A DNA stretch of 5,200 nt from Armatimonadota bacterium. Its GTDB lineage: Bacteria; Armatimonadota; JAAZEB01. The notes beneath the pieces were generated by a model that did not search any database, was not told where the DNA came from, and was given only the letters and a program-made list of their open reading frames with translations. The DNA is taken from positions 1 to 5,200 of the forward strand of contig DUUU01000467.1 of assembly GCA_012841485.1 (NCBI GenBank). Reading direction: 5' to 3'. Shown one piece after another: positions 1 to 5,200 of the stretch (positions within the stretch are counted from its first letter, which is position 1; each line of letters starts with the position of its first letter). The translations under genes were made by a program, and so were the position numbers.

Positions 1-771
1 GAAGACCCGCTCGCTTTTGTCAGCTACGTGGACGCCGTCAGTGCTCTCTCCTCGGCGCAAGCGTATAAACAGCTCACGCTCCTCATGCTGAGGGTGAGCG
101 AAGGCAATCGCGTCCTCGACGTTGGCTGCGGCACCGGGGAGGACGCCCGCGCCCTAGCGCAGGTAGTGGGCCCGCGCGGCTGGGTGGTCGGGATCGATAA
201 CAGCCGCACCATGATCGAGGAAGCCACCCGCCGCCAGAACGGCCTTGGGGCGCCGGTCGAGTTCTATGTCGGCGATGCCTGCCAGATCGCATTCCCGGAT
301 GGGGTCTTCGATGCCTGCCGGGCGGACCGTGTCTTCCAGCACCTGCGCGAGCCAAGGAAGGCGCTCTCCGAAATGATCCGCGTGACTCGCCGCGGTGGCC
401 GAATTGTCGTCAGCGATCCCGACTGGGGCACGTTCATCGTCAACAGCCCCGACCGCGACCTCACGCACCGGATTGTCGGCTTTGCCTGCGATGCGACCAC
501 GGATGGCTGGATGGGCCGGCAACTCCCTGGCCTATTCCGCGAAGTGGGTCTACAGGAGGTTCAGGTCCGCTCCTCTCTCGTGGTGATCGAGGAGTACGAC
601 ACGGCGAAGGAGGTCTTGGGGATCGAGTGGCTGGCGCGCGGGGCCGCGCAAGCCGGCGTGATCACGCCCGGGGAGGCAGAGCGCTGGCTTCGCGGGCTTC
701 AGGAGGATCACGCCGCGGGCCGGTTCATCTGCGGCCTCGGTGGCTTTGCCGCCTCGGGTATCAAGCCCTAG
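1..771 (+). CDS. SAM-dependent class I methyltransferase, 5'-truncated by window edge
   Basis: The product should transfer a methyl group from S-adenosylmethionine; the acceptor cannot be named. The reading frame is open from base 1 to TAG at 769-771 (256 residues). A GTG at 28 could start it, but the residues before it (DPLAFVSY) read on smoothly into the N-terminal helix typical of these enzymes, so I infer that the true start lies upstream of the window. Counting from base 1: motif I, VLDVGCGTG, at about 38-46 (SAM-binding glycine loop); the acidic residue D66 in GIDNS, which should contact the ribose; GDA at 91-93 (adenine-side Asp92); FDACRADRVFQHL at about 103-115 (post-motif II); and GGRIVVSDPDWGT at about 132-143. 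This is the UbiE/Methyltransf_11-like Rossmann fold. The C-terminal helices probably shape the acceptor pocket. No signal peptide or membrane segment is visible. Methyltransferase fold is nearly certain; specific function unknown. Confidence 0.9.
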   Translation, partial: EDPLAFVSYVDAVSALSSAQAYKQLTLLMLRVSEGNRVLDVGCGTGEDARALAQVVGPRGWVVGIDNSRTMIEEATRRQNGLGAPVEFYVGDACQIAFPDGVFDACRADRVFQHLREPRKALSEMIRVTRRGGRIVVSDPDWGTFIVNSPDRDLTHRIVGFACDATTDGWMGRQLPGLFREVGLQEVQVRSSLVVIEEYDTAKEVLGIEWLARGAAQAGVITPGEAERWLRGLQEDHAAGRFICGLGGFAASGIKP

Positions 772-773
772 GG

Positions 774-801
774 CCGGGCGGCTCGCTCCGGGTACGCCCG
801 G
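774..801 (+). terminator. weak candidate terminator hairpin after the methyltransferase
   Basis: CCGGGCG (774-780) pairs perfectly with CGCCCGG (795-801) across a 14-nt loop, starting two bases after the stop codon and followed by GTTCCGTTT. An alternative smaller hairpin, CCGGG-TACG-CCCGG at 788-801, overlaps it. The T-content after the stem is modest and GC-rich DNA makes such stems by chance, so this is only a candidate. The rest of the 98-bp gap shows no convincing promoter. Confidence 0.3.
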
Positions 802-855
802 GTTCCGTTTGCCATTCCGGCGGGTAGAACCAAGAGTACGCGAGATCTACCTTTC

Positions 856-863
856 GGAAGGAG
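856..863 (+). promoter_or_regulatory. ribosome binding site of the first hydrolase
   Basis: GGAAGGAG lies six bases upstream of the ATG at 870. Another ATG at 865-867, in a different frame, is only one base from the motif and too close to be used. The spacing therefore fixes the hydrolase start at 870. Confidence 0.8.
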
Positions 864-869
864 AATGGG

Positions 870-1532
870 ATGGAAGCGACCGCGGTGCAGGCGAGCGGCC
901 GGCCGATACAAGTATCGGGGCGTGACGTCACGCTGGAGGGATTCCTGGCGGTGCCGGAGGATGCCCAGGGCGTCGTCCTCTTTGCCCACGGCAGCGGCAG
1001 CGGGCGGTTCAGCCCCAGGAACAACTATGTGGCAGGCGTCATCCAAGAGGGGGGCCTGGCCACCCTTCTGATTGACCTCCTGGAGGAATCGGAGGCGGAC
1101 GACCGCGACAAGGTCTTCGATATTGACCTTTTGGCGGAGCGCCTGCGTTTGGCCACCGGTTGGCTGCATGGCGAGCCCTCCACGCGCCACCTTCGCGTGG
1201 GCTACTTCGGAGCGAGTACGGGCGCAGCGGCCGCTCTCCAGGCCGCCGCGCAGGAGGGCGCGGAGATCGGCGCCGTTGTTTCCCGTGGCGGCCGGCCCGA
1301 CCTGGCGATGCCCTACCTCTCGCGCGTCCAGGCAGCCGTGCTCCTGATTGTCGGCGGCAACGATCTTCCGGTGATCCCGCTGAACGAGCAGGCTTACGCG
1401 GCTCTTCCATGCACGAAGGAGCTGGTCATCATTCCCGGAGCGACGCATCTCTTCGAGGAGCCCGGCAAGCTGGAGGAGGTGGCCTCGCTCGCCCGCGACT
1501 GGTTCCGGCGCTACCTGGTTTCGATGGCGTAG
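870..1532 (+). CDS. alpha/beta hydrolase, dienelactone-hydrolase-like
   Basis: A complete 220-residue cytoplasmic serine hydrolase of the alpha/beta fold. Visible in order: a beta-strand entry ending in FAHGSGSG (38-45), the oxyanion-hole loop; the helix segment FDIDLLAERL at about 83-92; the nucleophile elbow GYFGASTGAAAAL (111-123) with Ser116 in G-x-S-x-G; VSRGGRPDLA (137-146); GGND (162-165) supplying the acid Asp165; and GATHLFEEPG (190-199) with catalytic His193. A full Ser-Asp-His triad is present. This set of motifs belongs to a family usually labelled dienelactone hydrolase-like, which from memory also occurs fused to phosphoribosyltransferase domains; here it stands alone. The length is normal for a one-domain member, and there is no lid domain or signal peptide. 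The substrate (ester, lactone or thioester) is unknown. A good Shine-Dalgarno supports the ATG start; the gene lies 98 bp after the methyltransferase, so co-transcription is possible but not shown. Confidence 0.9.
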   Translation: MEATAVQASGRPIQVSGRDVTLEGFLAVPEDAQGVVLFAHGSGSGRFSPRNNYVAGVIQEGGLATLLIDLLEESEADDRDKVFDIDLLAERLRLATGWLHGEPSTRHLRVGYFGASTGAAAALQAAAQEGAEIGAVVSRGGRPDLAMPYLSRVQAAVLLIVGGNDLPVIPLNEQAYAALPCTKELVIIPGATHLFEEPGKLEEVASLARDWFRRYLVSMA

Positions 1533-1543
1533 CCCCTCCCATC

Positions 1544-1582
1544 GCGAAAAGGAAGCCGGCCACGTGCCGGCGCTCTCTTCGC
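1544..1582 (+). terminator. imperfect GC-rich hairpin, probable terminator of the first hydrolase
   Basis: The core is GCCGGC-CACGT-GCCGGC (1555-1571), a 6-bp stem with a 5-nt loop. It is extended by a lower stem in which GCGAA (1544-1548) pairs with TTCGC (1578-1582), with a short partly paired section between. It begins 11 bases after the hydrolase stop. There is no clean U tract; the pyrimidine-rich CTCTCTTC is part of the 3' arm. Position and shape favour termination, but efficiency is uncertain. Confidence 0.45.
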
Positions 1583-1591
1583 CGCGGTGGT

Positions 1592-1626
1592 GCCTGCTCT
1601 CATCCCCGACATCGCCAGGAGCAGGC
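1592..1626. repeat. inverted repeat, 8-bp perfect arms
   Basis: GCCTGCTC (1592-1599) is the exact reverse complement of GAGCAGGC (1619-1626), with a 19-nt spacer. It follows the hydrolase terminator candidate and has no U tract. It may be part of a structured 3' end or chance pairing. Confidence 0.4.
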
Positions 1627-1640
1627 TCGCACTCCCGGCC

Positions 1641-1662
1641 TGCCTGGCGCACGCGCCAGGCA
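1641..1662. repeat. 22-bp near-perfect palindrome, 10-bp arms
   Basis: TGCCTGGCGC (1641-1650) and GCGCCAGGCA (1653-1662) are perfect reverse complements around a 2-bp centre. As RNA it would form a very stable hairpin with a small loop on either strand. Neither strand has a U tract after it, so it is not a textbook terminator. A dimeric-protein binding site or a transcript-end stabiliser are alternatives. Confidence 0.6.
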
Positions 1663-1747
1663 AAGGCGATGCCCGCCTCCATCCCCCACCCCGCCCCCTG
1701 TTCGCGTCTGGCCATGGGTGCTCACACGTGTTCACTCCTATTCAGAT

Positions 1748-1759
1748 GAACGCCCGTTC
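1748..1759. promoter_or_regulatory. LexA-box-like palindrome upstream of the gyrA promoter
   Basis: GAACGCCCGTTC is a perfect 12-bp palindrome with the form GAAC-N4-GTTC, the core of the SOS box bound by LexA in Bacillus and Actinobacteria (CGAACRNRYGTTYG in Bacillus). It ends three bases before the -35 hexamer. The outer flanks (T on both sides) and one inner base depart from the Bacillus consensus. Regulation by LexA is inferred only; no lexA gene is in the window. Confidence 0.45.
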
Positions 1760-1762
1760 TCC

Positions 1763-1791
1763 TTGACTTAGCCCGGCAAATATGCTATACT
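1763..1791 (+). promoter_or_regulatory. sigma-70-type promoter of gyrA, extended -10
   Basis: TTGACT (1763-1768) and TATACT (1786-1791) are each one base from consensus and are separated by exactly 17 bp. TGC directly before the -10 gives an extended -10 element (TG at 1783-1784). Transcription would start near 1798 and produce a leader of about 100 nt before the gyrA start. It is the only strong promoter I see in the window and lies in its most AT-rich noncoding patch. Confidence 0.85.
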
Positions 1792-1801
1792 GCAAATGTC
1801 A

Positions 1802-1878
1802 GTTTGCCACTGTTACACGTGGATCCCTGGTCGTAGTTGGCGCCATCGCCTTCGCAAGCGCCCACGCGCGTGGCAAAC
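1802..1878 (+). repeat. long-range inverted repeat in the gyrA 5' leader
   Basis: GTTTGCCAC (1802-1810) is the exact reverse complement of GTGGCAAAC (1870-1878), enclosing 59 nt. Inside, GGCGC (1839-1843) can pair with GCGCC (1858-1862). The 3' arm overlaps CCACGCGCGTGG (1862-1873), a perfect 12-bp palindrome, so two pairings compete. The closing stem would end 12 nt before the Shine-Dalgarno, which stays unpaired. It may be a stem protecting the mRNA 5' end or a pair of protein-binding sites; I match it to no known riboswitch. Confidence 0.45.
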
Positions 1879-1890
1879 GAGCCACTTGTG

Positions 1891-1897
1891 AGGAGGT
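1891..1897 (+). promoter_or_regulatory. ribosome binding site of gyrA
   Basis: AGGAGGT is a full match to the anti-Shine-Dalgarno sequence, four bases from the core AGGAGG to the ATG at 1901. The spacing is slightly short, but the start is confirmed by alignment of the protein N-terminus with other GyrA proteins. Confidence 0.85.
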
Positions 1898-1900
1898 TGC

Positions 1901-4483
1901 ATGGATTCAATCGCCAAGGAGGTTATCCCCGTCAACATCGAGGACGAGATGCGGCAGTCTTTCCTGCTCTTCTCGATGAGCTTCATCACGCAGCGCGCCA
2001 TCCCCGATGTCCGAGACGGTCTCAAGCCCGTGCATCGCCGCATCCTGTGGACGATGCACGAGGACGGCATGGTGCCGGGCGGTTCCTGGTATAAATCCGC
2101 GCGCCTGGTGGGCGACGTGATGGGGAAGTACCACCCCCACGGCGATGCCGCGATCTACGACACCATCGTCGGCATGGCACAGGATTTCAAGACGCGCTAC
2201 CCGCTGGTGGCCGGCCACGGCAACTTTGGCTCCATCTACGGAGACAGCGCCGCGGCGATGCGTTACACCGAGGTGCGCATGGCGCCGCTCGCCCAGGAGA
2301 TGGTTGCCGACATCAGCCGCGACACCGTCGACATGGTGCCGAACTACGACAACAAGCAGCTCGAGCCCGCGGTGTTGCCCTCGCGCATCCCGAACCTGCT
2401 GATCAACGGGAGCATGGGGATCGCGGTTGTCTACACCACGAACATCCCGCCGCACAACCTGCGCGAGGTGTGCGACGCGGCGCTCCTTTACATCGATAAC
2501 CCGGATGCCACCGTCGATGAGCTGATGACCGTGTTGCCCGGGCCGGACTTCCCAACGGCCGGCCTGATCCTGGGCACGCAAGGCATCCGGCAGGCCTACG
2601 AGACGGGCCGCGGCTGCATCACGATGCAGGCGAAGACGACAATCGAGCCGCTTGAGGGCGGGCGCTCGGCCATCGTTATCACCGAGATCCCGTACCAGGT
2701 CAACGCGCAACGCCTGATCGAGGACCAGATTGCCGGTCTGGTCAAGGATAAGAAGCTCCCCGAGGTGAGCGCCATCCACGACCACTCTGACCGGCATGGC
2801 ATGCGCATCGTGGTGGAGCTGAAGCGCGACTCGCAGCCACGGAAGGTGCTCAACTACCTTCTGAAGCACACGTCATTGCGCTGCAACTTCAACGTGATGA
2901 TGCTGGCGCTGGTCGACCGCCAGCCGCGCGTCCTCTCGCTGAAGGAGATGCTCCATTACTACGTGGAGCACCGCAAGGATGTGATCACGCGCCGGAGCAA
3001 CCACGAACTGCGCCAGCTCAAGGATCACGCGCACATCCTGGAGGGCCTGCGCATCGCGCTCTTCAACCTCGACCCGCTGATCCAGACGATCAAGGAATCG
3101 CCGGATCCGGCAACGGCGCGCGTTCGCCTGGTAGACCGCTTCGGGCTCTCCCACCCGCAGGCCATCGCCATCCTCCAGATGCAGCTCCAGCGCCTCACCG
3201 GCCTCGAGCAGAGGAAGATTGAGGATGACTATCGCCAGACGGTGAAGCGAATCGCCTACCTGGAAGACCTCCTCTCCGACCCGGAGAAGATCCTCGGGGT
3301 GATCCGTCAGGATCTGAAGGAGGTTCGCGATAAGTACGGCGATGACCGGCGCACGCGCATCGTTGCGCGCGAGGCCAGCGACATCGGCGAAGAGGATATC
3401 ATCGCGGAGGAAGACACGATCGTCACGATCACGCGCGATGGCTACATCAAGCGCGTGCCGATCGACACCTACCGCAGCCAGCACCGTGGCGGGCGTGGCA
3501 TCATCGCGGCCAATGCGAAGGAAGAGGATATCCTCTCGCAGCTCTTCATCGCGACGACGCACCACTACGTTCTCTTCTTCACCGACAAGGGGAAGGTGTA
3601 TCGCCTCAAGGCCTACGAGGTGCCACAGGCGTCACGCACGGCGATGGGCACGGCGATCATCAACCTGATCCCCATCGAGAGCGGTGAGCGGATCACCGCC
3701 ACCGTGCCGGTGCGCTCGCTGGAGGCCGACGGCTACCTGGTCATGGCCACCCAGCGGGGGGTCATCAAGAAGACGCGCATCACCGAGTTCAACACCGCGC
3801 GCAAAGGTGGCTTGATCGCCATGAATATCGAGGCGGGCGACGAACTGAGCTGGGTGGATGTCACCGACGGCGAGTGCGAGATCATGCTGATCACCCGCGA
3901 GGGGCACGCGGTGCGCTTCCACGAGCAGCAGGTACGCGCGATGGGCCGCGCCGCTGCTGGCGTGCGCGGCATCAGCCTGCGGCCTGGCGATCAGGTAGTG
4001 GCGATGACCGTCTCGCGGCCAGAGGCCGACCTCCTGGTCGTCACGGACAAGGGCTATGGCAAGCGAACGCCGGTCTCCGAGTATCGCACCAGCAATCGTG
4101 GCACGATGGGCGTGATCACGATGAAGCTGAGCGACAAAGTGGGGCGCATCGTTGATGCCAAGGTGGTGGATGACGATGACAAACTCCTCATGATGACGGA
4201 GAACGGGATTGCCATTCGCATCCGCGTGTCAGATATCCGCCGTTGCGGGCGCAGCACCCAGGGGGTGCGCCTGATCAACGTCAACGAGAACGATCAGGTG
4301 GCCCGCGTCGAGCGCGTCGTTCGCAAGCAGCACCACGCGGAAGAGGCCAAGACCGATGGGGCCCTCGCAGATCAGGCAGAGGGCAACAGCAAGCCCAAGA
4401 CCCGCCAATCGCGCACGGCACGCGCCGAGGCAGATGGCGAGGTCAACGCCGAAACGAACGGCAAGGCCGATACCGAGGAGTGA
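1901..4483 (+). CDS. gyrA: DNA gyrase subunit A (type IIA topoisomerase)
   Basis: GyrA pairs with GyrB (not in the window) as an A2B2 enzyme that introduces negative supercoils using ATP; GyrA cuts and rejoins DNA. The 860-residue protein keeps E. coli numbering through the N-terminus, which supports this ATG: Arg32, HPHGD at 78-82, catalytic Arg121-Tyr122 in AAAMRYTE, and DNA-intercalating Ile174. It lacks the E. coli insertion before the C-gate and resembles the Bacillus form there (QLQRLTGLE, 428-436). The C-terminal pinwheel (about 503-815) shows six blade motifs and a GyrA box, QHRGGRG, at 527-533, so it is gyrase rather than ParC. The tail (about 816-860) is charged and low in complexity. 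Oddities: Ala83 where E. coli has Ser83; SIYGD (111-115) for SIDGD; VYTT (177-180) for GMAT; an atypical LLFSMSFITQ at 22-31; QMQ (426-428) for DMR. The gene has its own promoter, leader and terminator. Identity is certain; whether it is the sole gyrA or a diverged paralog is not shown. Confidence 0.97.
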   Translation: MDSIAKEVIPVNIEDEMRQSFLLFSMSFITQRAIPDVRDGLKPVHRRILWTMHEDGMVPGGSWYKSARLVGDVMGKYHPHGDAAIYDTIVGMAQDFKTRYPLVAGHGNFGSIYGDSAAAMRYTEVRMAPLAQEMVADISRDTVDMVPNYDNKQLEPAVLPSRIPNLLINGSMGIAVVYTTNIPPHNLREVCDAALLYIDNPDATVDELMTVLPGPDFPTAGLILGTQGIRQAYETGRGCITMQAKTTIEPLEGGRSAIVITEIPYQVNAQRLIEDQIAGLVKDKKLPEVSAIHDHSDRHGMRIVVELKRDSQPRKVLNYLLKHTSLRCNFNVMMLALVDRQPRVLSLKEMLHYYVEHRKDVITRRSNHELRQLKDHAHILEGLRIALFNLDPLIQTIKESPDPATARVRLVDRFGLSHPQAIAILQMQLQRLTGLEQRKIEDDYRQTVKRIAYLEDLLSDPEKILGVIRQDLKEVRDKYGDDRRTRIVAREASDIGEEDIIAEEDTIVTITRDGYIKRVPIDTYRSQHRGGRGIIAANAKEEDILSQLFIATTHHYVLFFTDKGKVYRLKAYEVPQASRTAMGTAIINLIPIESGERITATVPVRSLEADGYLVMATQRGVIKKTRITEFNTARKGGLIAMNIEAGDELSWVDVTDGECEIMLITREGHAVRFHEQQVRAMGRAAAGVRGISLRPGDQVVAMTVSRPEADLLVVTDKGYGKRTPVSEYRTSNRGTMGVITMKLSDKVGRIVDAKVVDDDDKLLMMTENGIAIRIRVSDIRRCGRSTQGVRLINVNENDQVARVERVVRKQHHAEEAKTDGALADQAEGNSKPKTRQSRTARAEADGEVNAETNGKADTEE

Positions 4484-4492
4484 CTACCTCTT

Positions 4493-4526
4493 CCCCGCCG
4501 GGCCGGCCTTCAACGGTCCGGCGGGG
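4493..4526 (+). terminator. intrinsic terminator-type hairpin after gyrA
   Basis: Starting nine bases after the gyrA stop, CCCCGCCGGGCCG (4493-4505) pairs with CGGTCCGGCGGGG (4514-4526): a 13-bp stem with a single G-U wobble and an 8-nt loop. It is followed by the pyrimidine-rich CCTCTCCTTCCCC rather than a pure U tract, which is common in GC-rich genomes. It is the strongest hairpin in the window and marks the end of the gyrA transcript. Confidence 0.75.
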
Positions 4527-4555
4527 CCTCTCCTTCCCCTGCGTACCCGCCCGAT

Positions 4556-4669
4556 TCAGCCCCCGGATGCCGTCAGCACGTCCTCGGGGAACTCCCGCGT
4601 GACCACGCTGCCGGCGCCGATCACCACGCGAGACCCAATCCGCTTGCCCGGCAGGAAGAGCCCGGTCGA
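4556..4669 (-). pseudogene. remnant of a hexapeptide-repeat acyltransferase (left-handed beta-helix)
   Basis: Read on the - strand in the frame ending at TGA (4556-4558), about 37 codons encode FLPGKRIGSRVV followed by IGAGSVVTREFPEDV. These are consecutive hexapeptide repeats ([LIV]-G-x4) and the closing coil of the left-handed beta-helix found in O- and N-acetyltransferases of the WbbJ, maltose acetyltransferase and DapH group; IGAGSVVT is close to a signature. The catalytic N-terminal coils are absent: upstream in the same frame the translation turns arginine-rich and then runs into the last gene on the opposite strand. The usual ending A-G-N-P-A is replaced by ASGG and a stop. No start codon or ribosome binding site is evident. 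I read it as the decayed 3' end of a lost gene, not an expressed protein. It occupies most of the 252-bp gap after gyrA. Confidence 0.7.
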
Positions 4670-4735
4670 TTCGAGAAATCGGTTTGGGTGTCGGCGGCGA
4701 ACTGAACCCCTGGCCGGCGATACCTGGAGGGATCA

Positions 4736-5200
4736 ATGGCACACCGGTACACCTCGACCCGGCAGTTCTTCCTGGACCTGATCCGCGACTACGAGCCGGA
4801 ACTCACCTTCCGCGGCACGACGCGCGAGGAGTTCGATTCGTGGCAGGCCGCTTTCCGGCAGCGCTTCCTCGAATGCCTCGGCCCCCTGCCCACCGCCGTG
4901 CCTTTCGAGACAGAGGTTCTCTGGCGCATCGAAGAAGACGGCCTCATCAAGGAGAAGATCCTGTTTGACACCGCGCCGTTCACGACCGTGCCCGCCATTC
5001 TTCTCCGCCCGGCGGATACGGAACAGGGCCGGCGCCGCACCGCCATCGTCTGCATCCACGGGCACGGCCCTCACGGCAAGGATCCCGTCGCCGGCGCGCG
5101 TTACCCCGAGGCTCAGCAGAACGCCACCTACTATAATTATAACTACGGCGAGCAGATGGCGCGCCAGGGCTTCGTCACGATCTGCCCGGATATGCGCCCC
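4736..5200 (+). CDS. alpha/beta hydrolase family protein, 3'-truncated by window edge
   Basis: The frame is open from ATG at 4736 through the last base, giving 155 residues without a stop. GGAGGG at 4726-4731, four bases upstream, fixes the start. The first ~85 residues form a helical N-terminal part (FFLDLIRDY at 11-19) followed by strands. Then TAIVCIHGHGPHGKD (102-116) gives the strand and oxyanion-hole loop HGHG of an alpha/beta hydrolase, and GEQMARQGFVTICPDMRP (to 155) is the helix and strand that normally lead into D-x-R-G-x-G. The nucleophile elbow, acid and histidine lie beyond the window. The layout suits large one-domain esterases of the acetylxylan-esterase or Abhydrolase_7 type; the substrate is unknown. 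It is not similar in sequence to the hydrolase at 870-1532. There is no signal peptide, so it should be cytoplasmic. No clear promoter is visible in the gap before it. Confidence 0.85.
   Translation, partial: MAHRYTSTRQFFLDLIRDYEPELTFRGTTREEFDSWQAAFRQRFLECLGPLPTAVPFETEVLWRIEEDGLIKEKILFDTAPFTTVPAILLRPADTEQGRRRTAIVCIHGHGPHGKDPVAGARYPEAQQNATYYNYNYGEQMARQGFVTICPDMRP

Larger units (their letters stand above)
1533..1900. other. 368-bp intergenic region between hydrolase and gyrA
   Basis: This stretch has no convincing gene: short open frames on both strands give arginine- and proline-rich translations without recognisable motifs, typical of GC-rich noncoding DNA. Its left half (1544-1662) carries three successive inverted repeats and its right half the gyrA promoter region and leader, each listed separately. 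Three CACGTG hexamers (1561-1566, 1725-1730, 1816-1821) also fall here, the middle one inside the 8-bp palindrome ACACGTGT at 1724-1731. The stretch 1663-1720 is C-rich and shows nothing I can name. Confidence 0.75.

Noticed and set aside
28..30. GTG as the start of the methyltransferase
   Set aside because: No clear ribosome binding site precedes it, and the same frame upstream encodes residues typical of the family's N-terminus, so the gene most likely begins before the window.
768..1715. Long - strand open frame opposite the first hydrolase (about 315 codons)
   Set aside because: It mirrors a gene with complete hydrolase motifs, its translation has no recognisable domain, and long antisense frames are expected in GC-rich coding DNA.
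1782..1979. Possible small gene starting at ATG 1782 in the gyrA leader
   Set aside because: The start overlaps the -10 element, so the ATG would not be transcribed from that promoter. There is no Shine-Dalgarno and the frame runs into gyrA out of phase.
1907..2869. Long - strand open frame inside gyrA (about 320 codons)
   Set aside because: It is the antisense shadow of conserved gyrA codons; the His/Val/Arg-rich translation shows no domain.
4667..4681. Small hairpin CGATT-CGAGA-AATCG followed by GTTTGGG
   Set aside because: It has only five base pairs, lies beside the acyltransferase remnant with no gene end to terminate, and is no better than chance.
5132..5137. TATAAT, a perfect -10 hexamer, in an AT-rich patch
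   Set aside because: It lies inside the last hydrolase and encodes part of its Tyr/Asn-rich YYNYNY stretch. There is no suitable -35 and no gene start downstream within the window.
1..5200. CRISPR array, tRNA or rRNA genes, insertion sequences, defence or toxin-antitoxin genes
   Set aside because: I saw no regularly spaced direct repeats, tRNA-like arm patterns, rRNA sequence, transposase motifs or target-site duplications, and no small gene pairs.

Overview
The window is GC-rich, protein-dense bacterial DNA. All four protein genes lie on the + strand: the 3' part of a SAM-dependent methyltransferase (1-771), a small alpha/beta hydrolase (870-1532), a complete DNA gyrase subunit A gene, gyrA (1901-4483), and the 5' part of a second, unrelated alpha/beta hydrolase (4736 to the window end). 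Strong Shine-Dalgarno sequences, GC-rich codons, a sigma-70-type promoter and a GAAC-N4-GTTC palindrome of the Gram-positive LexA-box kind fit a high-GC bacterium outside the Proteobacteria. Chloroflexota, Armatimonadota or Actinomycetota are plausible, but I cannot fix the phylum from sequence alone.

Layout. The methyltransferase is followed by a 98-bp gap with a weak hairpin and a good ribosome binding site, then the first hydrolase. Next comes a 368-bp gene-free stretch. Its first half holds three consecutive inverted repeats (1544-1662). Its second half holds the gyrA control region: the LexA-box-like palindrome at 1748-1759, an excellent extended -10 promoter at 1763-1791, and a leader of about 100 nt with a 9-bp long-range inverted repeat. 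gyrA ends at a strong GC-rich hairpin (4493-4526). The remaining gap before the last gene contains, on the - strand, a short remnant of a hexapeptide-repeat (left-handed beta-helix) acyltransferase, evidence of past gene loss or rearrangement.

The genes do not form one pathway. gyrA appears to be its own transcription unit and gyrB is not in the window. The methyltransferase and the hydrolases are accessory or housekeeping enzymes whose substrates the sequence does not reveal.

I see no CRISPR array, insertion sequence, phage, toxin-antitoxin or other defence system, nor any clearly new system. The most interesting points are the unusual residues in GyrA (Ala at the quinolone serine position, VYTT in place of the near-invariant GMAT beside the DNA-intercalating isoleucine, a divergent N-terminal segment), the SOS-like palindrome next to the gyrA promoter, and the acyltransferase relic.
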